A DNA stretch of 21,137 bases from Seminavis robusta (lineage: Eukaryota; Bacillariophyta; Bacillariophyceae; Naviculales; Naviculaceae), in the NCBI GenBank assembly GCA_903772945.1, contig CAICTM010001885.1:1-21137 (forward strand). The letters run 5' to 3'. The notes beneath the pieces were generated by a model that saw only the letters and a list, made by a program, of their open reading frames with translations, was not told the DNA's origin and did not search any database. Of the stretch, positions 1 through 8,647 are shown one piece after another (the first letter of the stretch is position 1; each line of letters opens with the position of its first letter). A program made the position numbers and the translations under genes.

Positions 1-1049
1 TGGTCACTTCTGAATAGCTTATACCAAAGAAGTGCTGCCAAAACCATGCCATAAAATGGCTCTCTCCACGACAACATAGAGGACAGGACGCCCTTTTTGT
101 ATGTTAGGAAAAAGGCATATGTGTCAGGATCAATTTCGATAAGTAAATCTGCAAGGGTTCCCTCAATGATTATGAGGACCCTGTCTTCACCTCGTTTGAC
201 TTTGGCATTGGGGTTTGGATGGACGCATTGGGAACATCCAGGACATCACATCCCTATCTTCGGATGCCTCGACACACATGGATAACATCAACCCTCAAGT
301 GAAACTGTTGGGCTTCTGGCATCTTCTTCTCGGATGGTACACCCTGTAGTTTCCCATTGTAGACTGCAAGGCCTTGACCGTGCCATCCCTTTTCTCTCAT
401 CACAAACATGAGTGCCATTTGTGCCTTTTTCAATTCAGAATCACTGCATTTGTTGGGTCGACTGGACTGAAACACACTCGCTGTGTAGCTTGTCCATCTC
501 TTTGACGCGCGCCTTTCTGGCTTTGTTGCCCACACTTTCAGACCCTTGGTAGAAGATGTTTGTGGGCATGCTGCTCTCATCCTTGACTTTCGCTGTGGCA
601 CTCCTGTATTCAGAGTCCATGAAAAAGCAGATGTTTGCTTGTCTCTTCTCATACAGTAGTGGTTGCTTCGCTTCGTCATCTTGGAAGAAGGTGACTCCTT
701 CTTTGCTTCGGCTGTGCAATCGAGCTGAGCGTCTAATTCCAACTCGAGGAAGCTTTGAAGCCTTGGCTGGCCCAGCGAGTTTCCATCATTTTATCCACTG
801 CTGGTCCTCTCTTCAACTGTAGGGTTGTCTGGACTTGTTCTTGTTGGATTCCTTGAATCCCTCTTCTCTTCTTCATCGAGTCCATGTCTGTGGCATACTG
901 TTTGGATGCCCTTGGTACTAGCCCTGGGGCGTTCCTCCTCAGAATCTTCATCTGATTCCGTGGATTCTTCGTCCGAAGAGTATCCATAGACTTGTAGGTA
1001 ACTCTCATTTCCATTGACAACATCCACTTCAGCACTCGGCAACTTTTCT
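1..1049 (-). pseudogene. E0 acidic linker and reverse transcriptase N-terminal half, broken
   Basis: From 1049 down, the minus strand first gives an acidic linker (AEVDVVNGNESY then DEESTESDEDSEEER), typical of the hinge between integrase and reverse transcriptase in diatom copia polyproteins. From about 460 a shifting frame reads KKAQMALMFV, REKRDGTVK and EDARSPTVSLEG. This is the conserved entry of the RT, where the motif SPTVS.E precedes the catalytic fingers and palm. The VDIPNAF-like block is present but degraded at about 245. The stretch nearest the left edge gives YGMVLAALLWYK, a copia RT hallmark. The VDD box would lie outside the window. There are several single-base frameshifts; the gene is not functional. 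Confidence 0.75.
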
Positions 1050-1830
1050 ACAGGTAAAAATTCTCACAAAGTCACGGTTGTGAAAGATTATTGGTTTCTT
1101 ACCCTCACCTAGTGCCTTCTTTTCGACAGCTATCCAATGACTGAGCGAGTCATTGGCAGTGATGCGGACATGCTGTCGCAGGTGATCACTCAAAGTGACG
1201 AGGTCCACACACTGTGTCCACCTGGTGGTTGTCCTCAATGGACCGGAGATAGATGCAATCCAATCGCCTGGGCATCCATGGAATTGAGCTTGACTGGTTC
1301 GTTGGAAGCGAGAAATAGCTCCACAAAAGTGTACTGAATACTTTGTAGCTTGTGGTTACCGACGCTCCAAGATCTGACTGGGATGGATACACTTTAGAGT
1401 TCATCATCAGCGCGGGGAAGAAGTTGAGTTACAATTAACTTCGTAACCAATTCAACAATCATCACCTTTGGCATCACCATGAACGTGGTTGAATGCCACG
1501 GCTGGCACGATGCGCTCCTTCAATTTCGGATGTTCGCGCTCGGGGCACCACTGTGAGTCTGAGCGCGCTCCATGGTTGAGCTTAGCTCCATGTCGTTCTT
1601 GGACAGGATCCATCAGGCTCTTGAACTCAGCTCGCACTGGATTTCTTTGATCTTGAAACATTATTCCGTACCGATACAAAAATCTTGTTCAAATGGCGCG
1701 ATAGAATGATTTTCCTTCCTGTGGTCAGGTAGGCTGATTCGCGGTCGTCGGATTTGTCAAGTCAGTAAATGCCAGAGAAGGCAATCTCACGAACTAAAAC
1801 ACATCCATGCTTCGCGGTCAAGGAACCTGT
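1050..1830 (-). pseudogene. E0 integrase region (core plus C-terminal tail), broken
   Basis: The integrase would join the element's cDNA into the host chromosome. Around 1640-1490 on the minus strand one frame reads EFKSLMDPV, then a decayed form of the ARSEHVPEIER block that holds the third catalytic acidic residue, then LKERI. Further down (about 1350-1060) three frames in turn give ASNEPVKLNSM, MPRRLDCIYLRS and a segment with ITANDSLSHW ending KKPIIFHNRD. These correspond to the copia integrase tail. Around 1800 a weaker match, LVREIAF, sits where the first catalytic Asp is expected, but the Asp itself is not preserved in frame. At least four frame changes and several stops separate the pieces. 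The identification is an inference from motif order. Confidence 0.6.
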
Positions 1831-3262
1831 GTGGATGCCACCAGCTCATCCTGGTACATGTATGAATACTGTCGGTCGACTGGGTCGGGCGTCTGCGTGT
1901 ATAAGAGCCCTTGGCCTTGCCATGTGCCGGCCGAGAAATTAATTTCGGCGCGATCGAGTGTCTAGCTCACAGCTTGACGGGCAAGTCGAGAAGTTTGGAC
2001 CATCCTGATATTTAGCGGTCGCCTCAAAGATGTGGCGGGAGGTTGTTGGTACAAATTTTTGCGAAAATGCACCCTTGCTGCTTACATGGGTTATAGCCTT
2101 CGAGGTTGCCTTCTCACCGTCTGGACCAAATTACTGGAACTCCGGTGAAAAACTGGTTGAGTTGGGACATTTGATCCAGTAGGGCTTGCCCAATCAGCAC
2201 TCCATACAACCTTTGGCGGTCCTTCCAAACCTGGTATGGATCCCAGTGTTGGCGGTAGTGGTAGATGCGTCGCGACTCTGAGTTCCATGAGGAAATAGAT
2301 ACGGATCCTGTGCACTGACGCAGTATCCACAAACATGTATAAGAATCTATTAATTGGCTGACCTCTGTGATTGGACTAACTCATCTCGCTAAGTTGCACC
2401 TTCTGAGTAAGCTTTGGCTTAGTCAACATTTAGCACTCTATGTCTGCGAGAGATAGCACGCTTGCAGGCAATACATGTACTGGCTTCATGACAGTTCAGG
2501 AATTGAAGCCACTGTCTGAGATAAACTGTGTCGGCTCCATCAGGTAATAGAGGTTCTGACGAACTCACTGCAAGCATTAGTTGACTATGATGGCATCTGC
2601 CAATCCTGGGAACTCAAACAGCAACTTGATGGGTTCTGTCTTCGACTGAGATATGAGTTTGGTCTTGGAATCTTCAAACAGTTGCGCGCGCGATCGCCCG
2701 CTTATCTGGTTTGTCCATTTGTACAAGCAGATCAAAATGCGTCGCATGTGTGTGTCAGTCCCGTTATCAATTTAACTACGTACAATGTGATCGTCCTTTA
2801 CATGTCACATGATATCTCCTGTGAATCTATGCTTGTAGACTACTCCTTTTCTCCATTTAATTTATGCGGTTCTCTTGTGTGTTACGAACGTATTCTGACC
2901 AGATATTATGTGTTTCATTGTACCGCTGGAGGGTAAGGTCGGATCCGATGCATACACCGTCAGGACCTACCTCATCAAGCTGATCATCGCCGTAGCCGGA
3001 GTGATATCTTTCTTCAGATGATGTCTCATCATGCCTCCACTCCTCCTGCTAAGCGGGCCCTCCAAGGAAATCTCTGTTAGCGGTATATGCTCCCCATCTC
3101 GATTTTGGAGGTCACGGCTCATATTGCTCAAACAGTCTGTTAAATCGTGTAAAAACTCTCTGCTAGTTAACTCTCATCTCTTTTTTGAGTGTCTCGCTCA
3201 GAAAACACTTTCTTTTCCTGAAGCAGTCTGCACTCTGCAGAACGCCCTCGAAACTCTTGCGA
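1831..3262. other. No confident gene; possible decayed upstream part of E0
   Basis: Only short open stretches occur here. On the minus strand, 2332-2114 includes LYGVLIGQALLDQMSQ and GVPVIWS, loosely like the pre-integrase segment of copia elements and in the right place for E0. The match is too weak to call. The rest up to 3262 shows no recognisable protein on either strand. Confidence 0.35.
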
Positions 3263-3379
3263 GTTTCCGTATATATAGCCGGCCAGGTTTTTCTGCTGGT
3301 AGGGTTTTTTTTCTGCACGGGAGATCTGTTGTTTTTCTGCGGATACAGAAGTGCTTGTCGCAGATGCCTTTTTTTCTGC
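3263..3379 (-). promoter_or_regulatory. Promoter-like block: four GCAGAAAAA motifs upstream of a TATATATA box
   Basis: Read on the minus strand, the motif GCAG followed by five or more A occurs at 3379-3369, 3340-3332, 3316-3305 and 3296-3288. About 10 bp after the last copy comes TATATATA (about 3277-3270). This arrangement resembles the U3 part of an LTR or a gene promoter firing toward lower coordinates, that is toward E0. The motif spacing is irregular (39, 24 and 20 bp). A short open frame also crosses the block and turns three of the copies into EKK/EKQ-like codons, so a coding origin is not excluded. No LTR ends were identified. Confidence 0.35.
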
Positions 3380-3967
3380 CACACCGTCTATCGCTACAAT
3401 CTACAGCGACTATTCTCTAGAGCCGACTTCCATGTTTGCAGAATGATTCTGTCTCGGACAATTATACGTTGTACAATATATCTTATGTAGATTGATACCA
3501 GGCAGTGCGCGTTGACTCGAAAACTGCCCAGCAGCATCATACAAATAGCCAGTTCTCTTTTTGAAATCTCAGGGCTGCGATGACATCATTGACATTTTAT
3601 GCCACGGCACACTTTGGACCTAAGCCCTTACGTCTCTCCTGCAAAACAAGAAACCCCATTAACTGTCTCATTAACCCAGACTCAAAAACGAGACCCCATT
3701 ATGATGTCGACGAATACATTAACCCACACCATAAATCAATTCGAATTTCACCTATTCGATAAGATCGATTCTTAGTCCGATCCAAAACCAGCATATTTCA
3801 AAAGCACGCGTCACAGTGATGACGTGGCGCCTGTTGACTTCGAAGAACATCCTGTCAGTTTCAACTCCCACAAGGAACTGTGAATGAAATAACTGCCCAA
3901 GAGAGTCTGGCTTTCATTCACACATCTATAAAACCGTTGCAAAAAGAGCAGTTTAGGGGGTTGGATC
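3380..3967. other. Non-coding stretch with CATTAAC repeats and a TGACGT site
   Basis: I see no gene here. Between about 3640 and 3730 the plus strand has three CATTAAC words and two near copies of a short ACCCCATTA phrase. Near 3820 there is GATGACGTGG, which contains TGACGT. That word is the core of bZIP sites, including the CO2/cAMP-responsive elements known from diatom carbonic anhydrase promoters. Whether it does anything here is unknown. Confidence 0.3.
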
Positions 3968-5044
3968 TCTCTCCTCGAGCAAATTGGATTTGTGTTCAAC
4001 CCATACGATCCTTGTGTGGCCAACCGGATGACCGAAGGCTACCAACAAACAATTCGATTCCATGTTGATGATTTGATGTCAAGCCACAGGATGAAGTTCT
4101 TGGTGAATGACCGGACTTTGGAATGGTTCAATGGAAGGTATGGAACCTATGGAGCAGTCAAGGCAACCCGTGGTCCCAAGCATGACTACTTGGGGATGAC
4201 GGTGGACTTTTCCGATCCAGGCAAGGTAGCCATTGACATGATTGACTATCTTAAGAAGATGATCTTGGAGTTCCCGGTGGACTTCGAGCAAATGAAGAAG
4301 GTGTCCAGCGCGGCACCTGCCGATTTATTCAGTTCTGGTGATGGAGCTGCTTTGGACGACAAGACCAGAGAAATCTATCACACCAACGCAGCCAAGCTGT
4401 TGTTCGCGTGCAAGAGAGCAAGACCAGATGTCCAAACACTGACAATTGTTCTCTGTACACGTGTGAGGAATCCCACAGTTGATGACTGGGGCAAGTTGAT
4501 TCAAGGATTGAAGTTCCTCGACCAAACAGTGGAGGACAAGTTGATACTCCACGTTGATGATATCCGTGTCATCACTTGGTGGGTGGATGCATCATTTGCA
4601 GTCCATCCTGATTACCGTTCCCATACAGGAGGAGTCATGTCCTTTGGAAGTGGCGCGGTGCTGTCTGTGTCTGCGAAACAGAAATTGAATTCGAGGAGCA
4701 GCACGGAAGCGGAATTGATTGGAGCTGACGATGTCATGTCGCCCATGCTGTGGGCAAAGTTGTTCCTTGAAGAGCAGGGGATAGTTGTGAAGGACAACAT
4801 CCTCATGCAGGACAACAAAAGCACGATCATTCTTGCAGAGAATGGCAAAGGCAGTTCAGGAAAGAGGACTCGGGCCATCAACATTCGTTTCTTTTTCATT
4901 CACGATCAGATTGGCAAAGGCAACCTCAGAGTGGTGTACTGCCCAACCTTGGAGATGCGTGGAGATTTTTTCACGAAGCCCCTTCAGGGCAAGCTCTTCC
5001 ATGAGCACAGGGCTTTCATCATGGGGCATCCACCCCTTGTTTGA
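3968..5044 (+). CDS. Copia reverse transcriptase palm to RNase H, 5'-truncated
   Basis: This is the C-terminal part of a copia polyprotein that would copy element RNA into DNA and remove the RNA strand. The frame is open from after the stop at 3929-3931, and recognisable sequence starts near LLEQIGFVFNPYDPC. The first codon that could be taken as a start (3992) is GTG inside the conserved NPYDPC block, so there is no true start. Visible motifs are FHVDD (the YVDD catalytic box), TRGPKHDYLGMTVDF, KLLFACKRARPD, then RNase H with WWVDASFAVHPDYRSHTGG, SRSSTEAELIGADD, MQDNKST and GDFFTKPLQG. The usual basic-His-Ile of KHINIRYFF reads RAINIRFFF here, so the conserved His is replaced by Ala. About 350 codons remain of a polyprotein that is usually well over 1000. 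It ends with TGA. Confidence 0.88.
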   Translation, partial: SLLEQIGFVFNPYDPCVANRMTEGYQQTIRFHVDDLMSSHRMKFLVNDRTLEWFNGRYGTYGAVKATRGPKHDYLGMTVDFSDPGKVAIDMIDYLKKMILEFPVDFEQMKKVSSAAPADLFSSGDGAALDDKTREIYHTNAAKLLFACKRARPDVQTLTIVLCTRVRNPTVDDWGKLIQGLKFLDQTVEDKLILHVDDIRVITWWVDASFAVHPDYRSHTGGVMSFGSGAVLSVSAKQKLNSRSSTEAELIGADDVMSPMLWAKLFLEEQGIVVKDNILMQDNKSTIILAENGKGSSGKRTRAINIRFFFIHDQIGKGNLRVVYCPTLEMRGDFFTKPLQGKLFHEHRAFIMGHPPLV

Positions 5045-5101
5045 TTGCCTAATTTATTTTATTCGTTCCACGGTAGCCACTTAGGGCACCGTGCAGGAGT
5101 G

Positions 5102-5348
5102 TGTTGGAGGAAAAATACCTGACACCTCTTTACTATTGACTCGTGTATTAAACATCTAGTCCGGTTCGCATGCATATTCATGATGCAAGGAACCGAGGGA
5201 GTTTTAGGTCTAAAGTATTGCGTGCAGCTTATATCCATTCAACTTGAAGAATAAACCTGCAACCCAGCAGAAAGATCACTTTTGCTTTTCAGCTTAATCT
5301 AAAACCAAATTACTCCCCAATAAGCTGCAGTATTACTAGCAAACAACA
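5102..5348 (+). repeat. Putative 3' LTR of E1
   Basis: The proposed LTR is 247 bp and runs from TGTTG to CAACA, a perfect 5-bp terminal inverted repeat of the kind that ends copia LTRs. It follows a purine-rich tract. It contains an AATAAA signal (5250-5255) and an imperfect stem (CGGTTCGCAT at 5162-5171 with ATGC and GAACCG at 5183-5195). The start is well supported, because the same 14-nt boundary occurs in E2. The end at 5348 is inferred from the inverted repeat only, since the matching 5' LTR is absent. Confidence 0.6.
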
Positions 5349-6491
5349 GGATCCGTGGCCACAATTATACAAAACGACAACCAGGACAAGCAAACAAGGA
5401 TCAAGAGACCTCTTGACAACAGAAATATCAAGAAATTCAGACAGTACTGTGAGAAGAGTCGGCGTAGCAACATCCCACTGAATGCAAAGCAGGCAAGGGG
5501 CGTCAGGCTGATGGATATCTTACGAAAGAACAAGACACCTCTGACTGCCTATGATGATATTCTTGGCTGGCACCTAGAGGAAACTGGTAAGCGAGTTGGA
5601 GATGAGCCAATCGGTGAGGTGCCAGACTACCTCAGCCGCAAAGCATTGATGAGCTTCCTCAAGAAACGGTACAACATGACCGACAAGTTTCCTTTCGAAA
5701 AGGAGATAACGCTTCCTCATTGTGGTGCAAAGATCAAGGTTGTGTGCCTGGAGGCTCACAATTGTGTGTGGCAGTTGCTTGCCGATCCACGTCTTACGGA
5801 TGATGATTTCTGCTTCTTTGACAATGATCCGTTAGCTCCACCACCCAAAATGACAACCAAAGTGGGGCAGTTGAATACTGGTGAGGCATACAGAAATGCA
5901 TACTTCGAATACGTCAAGAATCCAGAGAAACAGATGGGAATTGGCATCCAATGGTACATCGATGGAGCAGTGACTGGCCAGTTTAACAACCTATCGGTCA
6001 CAGCATTGAAGATGACGTTGTCCTGTTTCACGCTTGATTATCGAAAGAAAGATCATGCCTGGGCAATTCTTGGGTTTGTGGTCAACTATTCTGCCGGCAA
6101 AACCAAAGGCAAGAAGATGTATGGAGACACACAGCATGACCGCAAGCAAAGGAGGACCTGATGAATTATGAGAGATTTGTCGCAAATCCGGAAGACAAAA
6201 AGGTTGACAAGGCACAGGATTTTCATACGCACCTGGCGGCCATACTGCATTCTTACCTACCGTTGGATGCAAATGGCATGGTCAGCATGGGATCTCCATT
6301 ACCGAGGAAAGCTTTATCGAAACCTCGAGCTAGTCTTCTGGACTCTCATGGTAAGGGCCGACACGGATGAGACAGAGAAGCATTGTGGGAAGTATAGGAG
6401 TCGGGCAGGGAATGTGAAGCATTTGTGCCGGTACTGTCACTGTTCCAATGAAGAAACTGATGATCCATCTAAGAAGCGCATAATGGGGTAG
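5349..6491 (+). pseudogene. Plavaka-like transposon gene, 5'-truncated and frameshifted
   Basis: The main frame (to 6161) encodes about 268 residues, including FFDNDPLAPPP, VGQLNTGEAYRNAYFEY, WYIDGAVTGQFNNLSVTALK and HAWAILGFV. I recognise this arrangement from a large family of diatom proteins resembling Plavaka-type (CACTA-class) transposon proteins; the class is my inference. No ATG starts the frame. The first possible codon is GTG at 5355, seven bases after the E1 LTR, and the same frame is closed by TAG at 5337 inside the LTR, so the 5' part is lost. The frame breaks near 6139-6158, continues in another frame as NYERFVANPEDKK and AQDFHTHLAAIL, then returns near 6265 to the first frame with WDLHYRGKLYRNLEL and GNVKHLCRYCHC. 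That last segment resembles a Cys-rich zinc-binding motif. The frame ends at TAG 6489-6491. Two compensating indels show decay. Confidence 0.7.
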
Positions 6492-6501
6492 CGCGAAAAC
6501 A

Positions 6502-6567
6502 GCGAGGTCGGTTACAAAATTGCCAGGTCAGTCGATGGTAAGATTACCAATCGGTAACTGACCTCGC
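6502..6567. repeat. Imperfect inverted repeat after the Plavaka-like gene
   Basis: GCGAGGTCGGTTAC (6502-6515) pairs with GTAACTGACCTCGC (6554-6567) with one mismatch in 14, around a 38-nt spacer. It begins 11 bp after the last stop of the Plavaka-like gene. It could be a terminal structure of that transposon, a small non-autonomous element or a hairpin terminator. None of these can be decided here. Confidence 0.6.
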
Positions 6568-6824
6568 GCTTATGTATGGTGGGTACAAGAACACCGAGGA
6601 ATGATCCTTCCCATTTTGTGAGGTCAGCTGTGCAATATTCAAGAACCTCTTATCCTACTAATTGAAGACGATCGACTCAGGCATATACAGATGCAATTGC
6701 AGCACAAGTCATTGGCGTAACAGTTACAGAATGTTGAACTAAGCGTTCATTATTCCTCTACCAAATTCCGTTCCCCTTTCTATACATGGCTTACAAGTTG
6801 ATGCACTTTGTGATGCTAATTACA
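6568..6824. other. No gene seen
   Basis: This is AT-richer sequence without a plausible open frame on either strand and without matches to the neighbouring duplicated flank. Confidence 0.4.
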
Positions 6825-7295
6825 GAAGGGCAGTTGTAGGCTATTCCCCAAGCCCCGGAATCCAAAACAGCTCAGCCATTCCTTCCCAAATGAAAGAGTC
6901 CTAGGTTACTAAATCTATAAGTAGGGGTTTCCAAAATGGAGAAAAGCAGTACACAATGTTGGATATGATTGGGGCTAAATTCGTTATGGTACTACTAATA
7001 ACAGAGTAGTGGAGGTAAGCGAACAATGACATAATGTTCGTAGTAAAAGGGGAGAAACAGGTCACTCATATGTAACCAACTGTAACGGTACGGGCATCCA
7101 TAGGTCCGAGAAAAGGGTCCAAATGATTCCAAAAAGGACGGCTGGGGCAACCAAACAAGGACGCCATAGGTAACAAAGTCGTCTTGGAAGCCCTGCTAAA
7201 AGGGGAGAAATGAAATTGAAGAAAGTGGAGGAAGCCACCAAAAGCCTGGGTAGGACCCCACCAAATGATGGGGTCCTAGGTTGCCAAGGGGCAAC
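6825..7295 (-). repeat. Duplicated downstream flank, copy 2 (pairs with 8149-8647)
   Basis: This block lies just downstream of the 7296-7799 minus gene and is a diverged copy of 8149-8647, which lies just downstream of the longer paralogue. Shared pieces in the same order include GAAGGGCA[AG]TT, AATCCAAAA/TATCCAAAA, AAGAG(T)TCCTAGG, TAAAAGGGGAGAAA and AACCAAACAA. The last copy of TAAAAGGGGAGAAA lies at 7197-7210. The block is probably the 3' untranslated region and spacer carried along in a tandem gene duplication. Confidence 0.6.
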
Positions 7296-7799
7296 CTAAT
7301 CATCAATCTCATCAAGATTCGCGCTGGACTCTTGGCGCTTGCGCTTCTTCTTGGAGTCCTCAGTTCCAGCATCGACACTATCAGGAATCTTGTAGATGTC
7401 CTTGCGCACACGAGCAAGGATGGCCCGCTCCACCAATTTAGCATGGTCCTGGGCTCTAGATTCCTTGACAAGCTTCTGCAAATCCTTGAAGCGGCGAAGG
7501 CCTTTATCACCCCACCCTCCAAAAGCAGAAGATCCAGCCTTGGAACTGGAGTACCTCCCTTCATAAACTCCCTCCGGATCATCTGCTTTGCTGGAGCGAG
7601 GCAACTTCACGTCCAAGGTGAAGCCATTGGTAACCTTGAAGTACTCGTGCCACTTTCCATTGGTAGCATTGCCTTCATTGTCCACAGCACCTGGTTCCGC
7701 TGTGTAACCATTCTCGAAGGCGAGGGCAGCAAATGCTTCCGAATTGGGAGGGAAAGCCTCCAAACCATCAACCCTGGCTTCCGAAATGATGTAGTTCAT
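7296..7799 (-). CDS. Paralogue of the lysine-tailed protein, C-terminal domain only
   Basis: The product is of unknown function. The 167 residues align along their length with the C-terminal 190 or so residues of the 8648-10593 gene. Shared blocks are ISEA, PPN[ST]EA, FENG, NGKW/PGKW, GRYS..K.G.. and FGGW, then L.RF.DL...V..SRAQ.H and VE.AILARVR. A basic tail follows (KKKRKR here, a run of Lys there). The first Met at 7799 sits at the ISEA block, well inside the domain, so this is probably the last exon of a longer gene or a truncated copy. A donor-like GTAAGTACT lies on the minus strand at 7942-7934 and CTTCTCAG just before the Met, but I could not build an in-frame upstream exon. The basic tail suggests a nuclear or nucleic-acid-binding role (inference). 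Confidence 0.6.
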   Translation of the reverse strand: MNYIISEARVDGLEAFPPNSEAFAALAFENGYTAEPGAVDNEGNATNGKWHEYFKVTNGFTLDVKLPRSSKADDPEGVYEGRYSSSKAGSSAFGGWGDKGLRRFKDLQKLVKESRAQDHAKLVERAILARVRKDIYKIPDSVDAGTEDSKKKRKRQESSANLDEIDD

Positions 7800-8148
7800 C
7801 TGAGAAGCGCACCTGAAGGTAGGATACCAATCTACAAGGTAGGTTATCGATTAAAGGCGAAGGTCGACCCTACGATACAAATCGTGAAGGGAGGTTGCGG
7901 ATTATGCACCGAAGCTTCTGGTTCCCATGAAACAGTACTTACAAACTGTTAAAGGCATGCTCAATGATCCAGTACGGCCGTTTAACAAACCTACACCCTC
8001 GTTGTTCACAATGCGTGTGGTGGACACCGTGCATAACTTGAAGCATGTCTGGGTCATTGGTAATTAAAAAGGATCGGCTTCAAATAGTTCTTTCCCTCCG
8101 AACAAAGATGTTTACCGTATAAAACAGGATCCAGTACCTAGCGGAATG
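7800..8148. other. No gene assigned between the two paralogues
   Basis: The minus strand should hold upstream exons of the 7296-7799 gene if it were complete. None resembling the Trp-rich domain of the paralogue is visible. Splice-like signals are present but do not give a consistent frame. Confidence 0.35.
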
Positions 8149-8647
8149 GAAGGGCAATTCCTACTTAACAGTCATGCAAAGTATCCAAAAACACGGCAAA
8201 CGTGCTTCCAAATTAAGAGTTCCTAGGATACTAATCACTAAGTACAGTTCGGGAAACTAGACCAAAAGAGGAGAAGATTGGGATAATATTGGGGTTAGAA
8301 TCTTTAAGGATACTACTGGCGAATACTGCAGCGAGAGGTTTCGAACAACAACAATCGGGAGACAAGAATGTCATGGTTAACAGGAATAAAAGGGGAGAAA
8401 AGGTTACCAAATAAGTAACCGAACATCGCATCAATAGACAAGGTGCGGCAAGAACACAGGGTGGCATTGGATGCAAAACAGCAACTCGGGAGGCAACCAA
8501 ACAATGACGGAAGAGGTAACAGCCACCATGGTAGCCATGCCAAAAGAGAAGGAATGAGGGGGAAAGGCAAGGCAAAGGACCCCCTGGATTTGGGAGCGTA
8601 GCATGCCAAATGGCAGCCTTTGGCTCTAGTTTGGGAACCTTGGCCAC
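8149..8647 (-). repeat. Duplicated downstream flank, copy 1 (pairs with 6825-7295)
   Basis: This is the 3' flank of the 8648-10593 gene, collinear with 6825-7295 over most of its length with many substitutions and small gaps. It holds one exact TAAAAGGGGAGAAA (8387-8400). The other flank holds two. Confidence 0.6.

Larger units (their letters stand above)
1..1830 (-). mobile_element. Degenerate Ty1/copia element E0 (continues past left edge)
   Basis: Read on the minus strand from about 1830 down to 1, three shifting frames together give the copia order integrase core, integrase C-terminal tail, acidic linker, reverse transcriptase fingers. No single frame is open for long, so the element is dead. 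Its integrase tail carries the string LDCIYLRS, a signature I associate with a different diatom copia clade from that of E2 further right. The remaining RT palm, RNase H and 3' LTR should lie beyond the left edge. No 5' LTR or gag could be assigned with confidence. The domain calls rest on motif recognition and on the domains falling in the expected order. Confidence 0.75.
3968..5348 (+). mobile_element. 5'-truncated Ty1/copia element E1 with 3' LTR
   Basis: The element keeps only the last third of its polyprotein, a short untranslated spacer, a purine-rich tract (CAGGAGTG, 5094-5101) and a putative LTR starting TGTTGG at 5102. Everything upstream of the RT palm (gag, protease, integrase, RT fingers) is missing, and no related sequence lies directly to the left. 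The left boundary is therefore a deletion or a truncated insertion. Unlike E0 and E2, the remaining reading frame is uninterrupted, so this copy is probably younger. The 5 bases after the LTR are GGATC; a target-site duplicate cannot be tested because the 5' end is lost. Confidence 0.8.

Noticed and set aside
2682..2936. Plus ORF of 84 codons
   Set aside because: It has no recognisable motif and an irregular composition, and it starts within a low-information stretch.
3163..3384. Minus ORFs with EKK-like repeats as a real protein
   Set aside because: The repeat spacing is not all a multiple of three, and the stretch looks more like a promoter with A-rich motifs.
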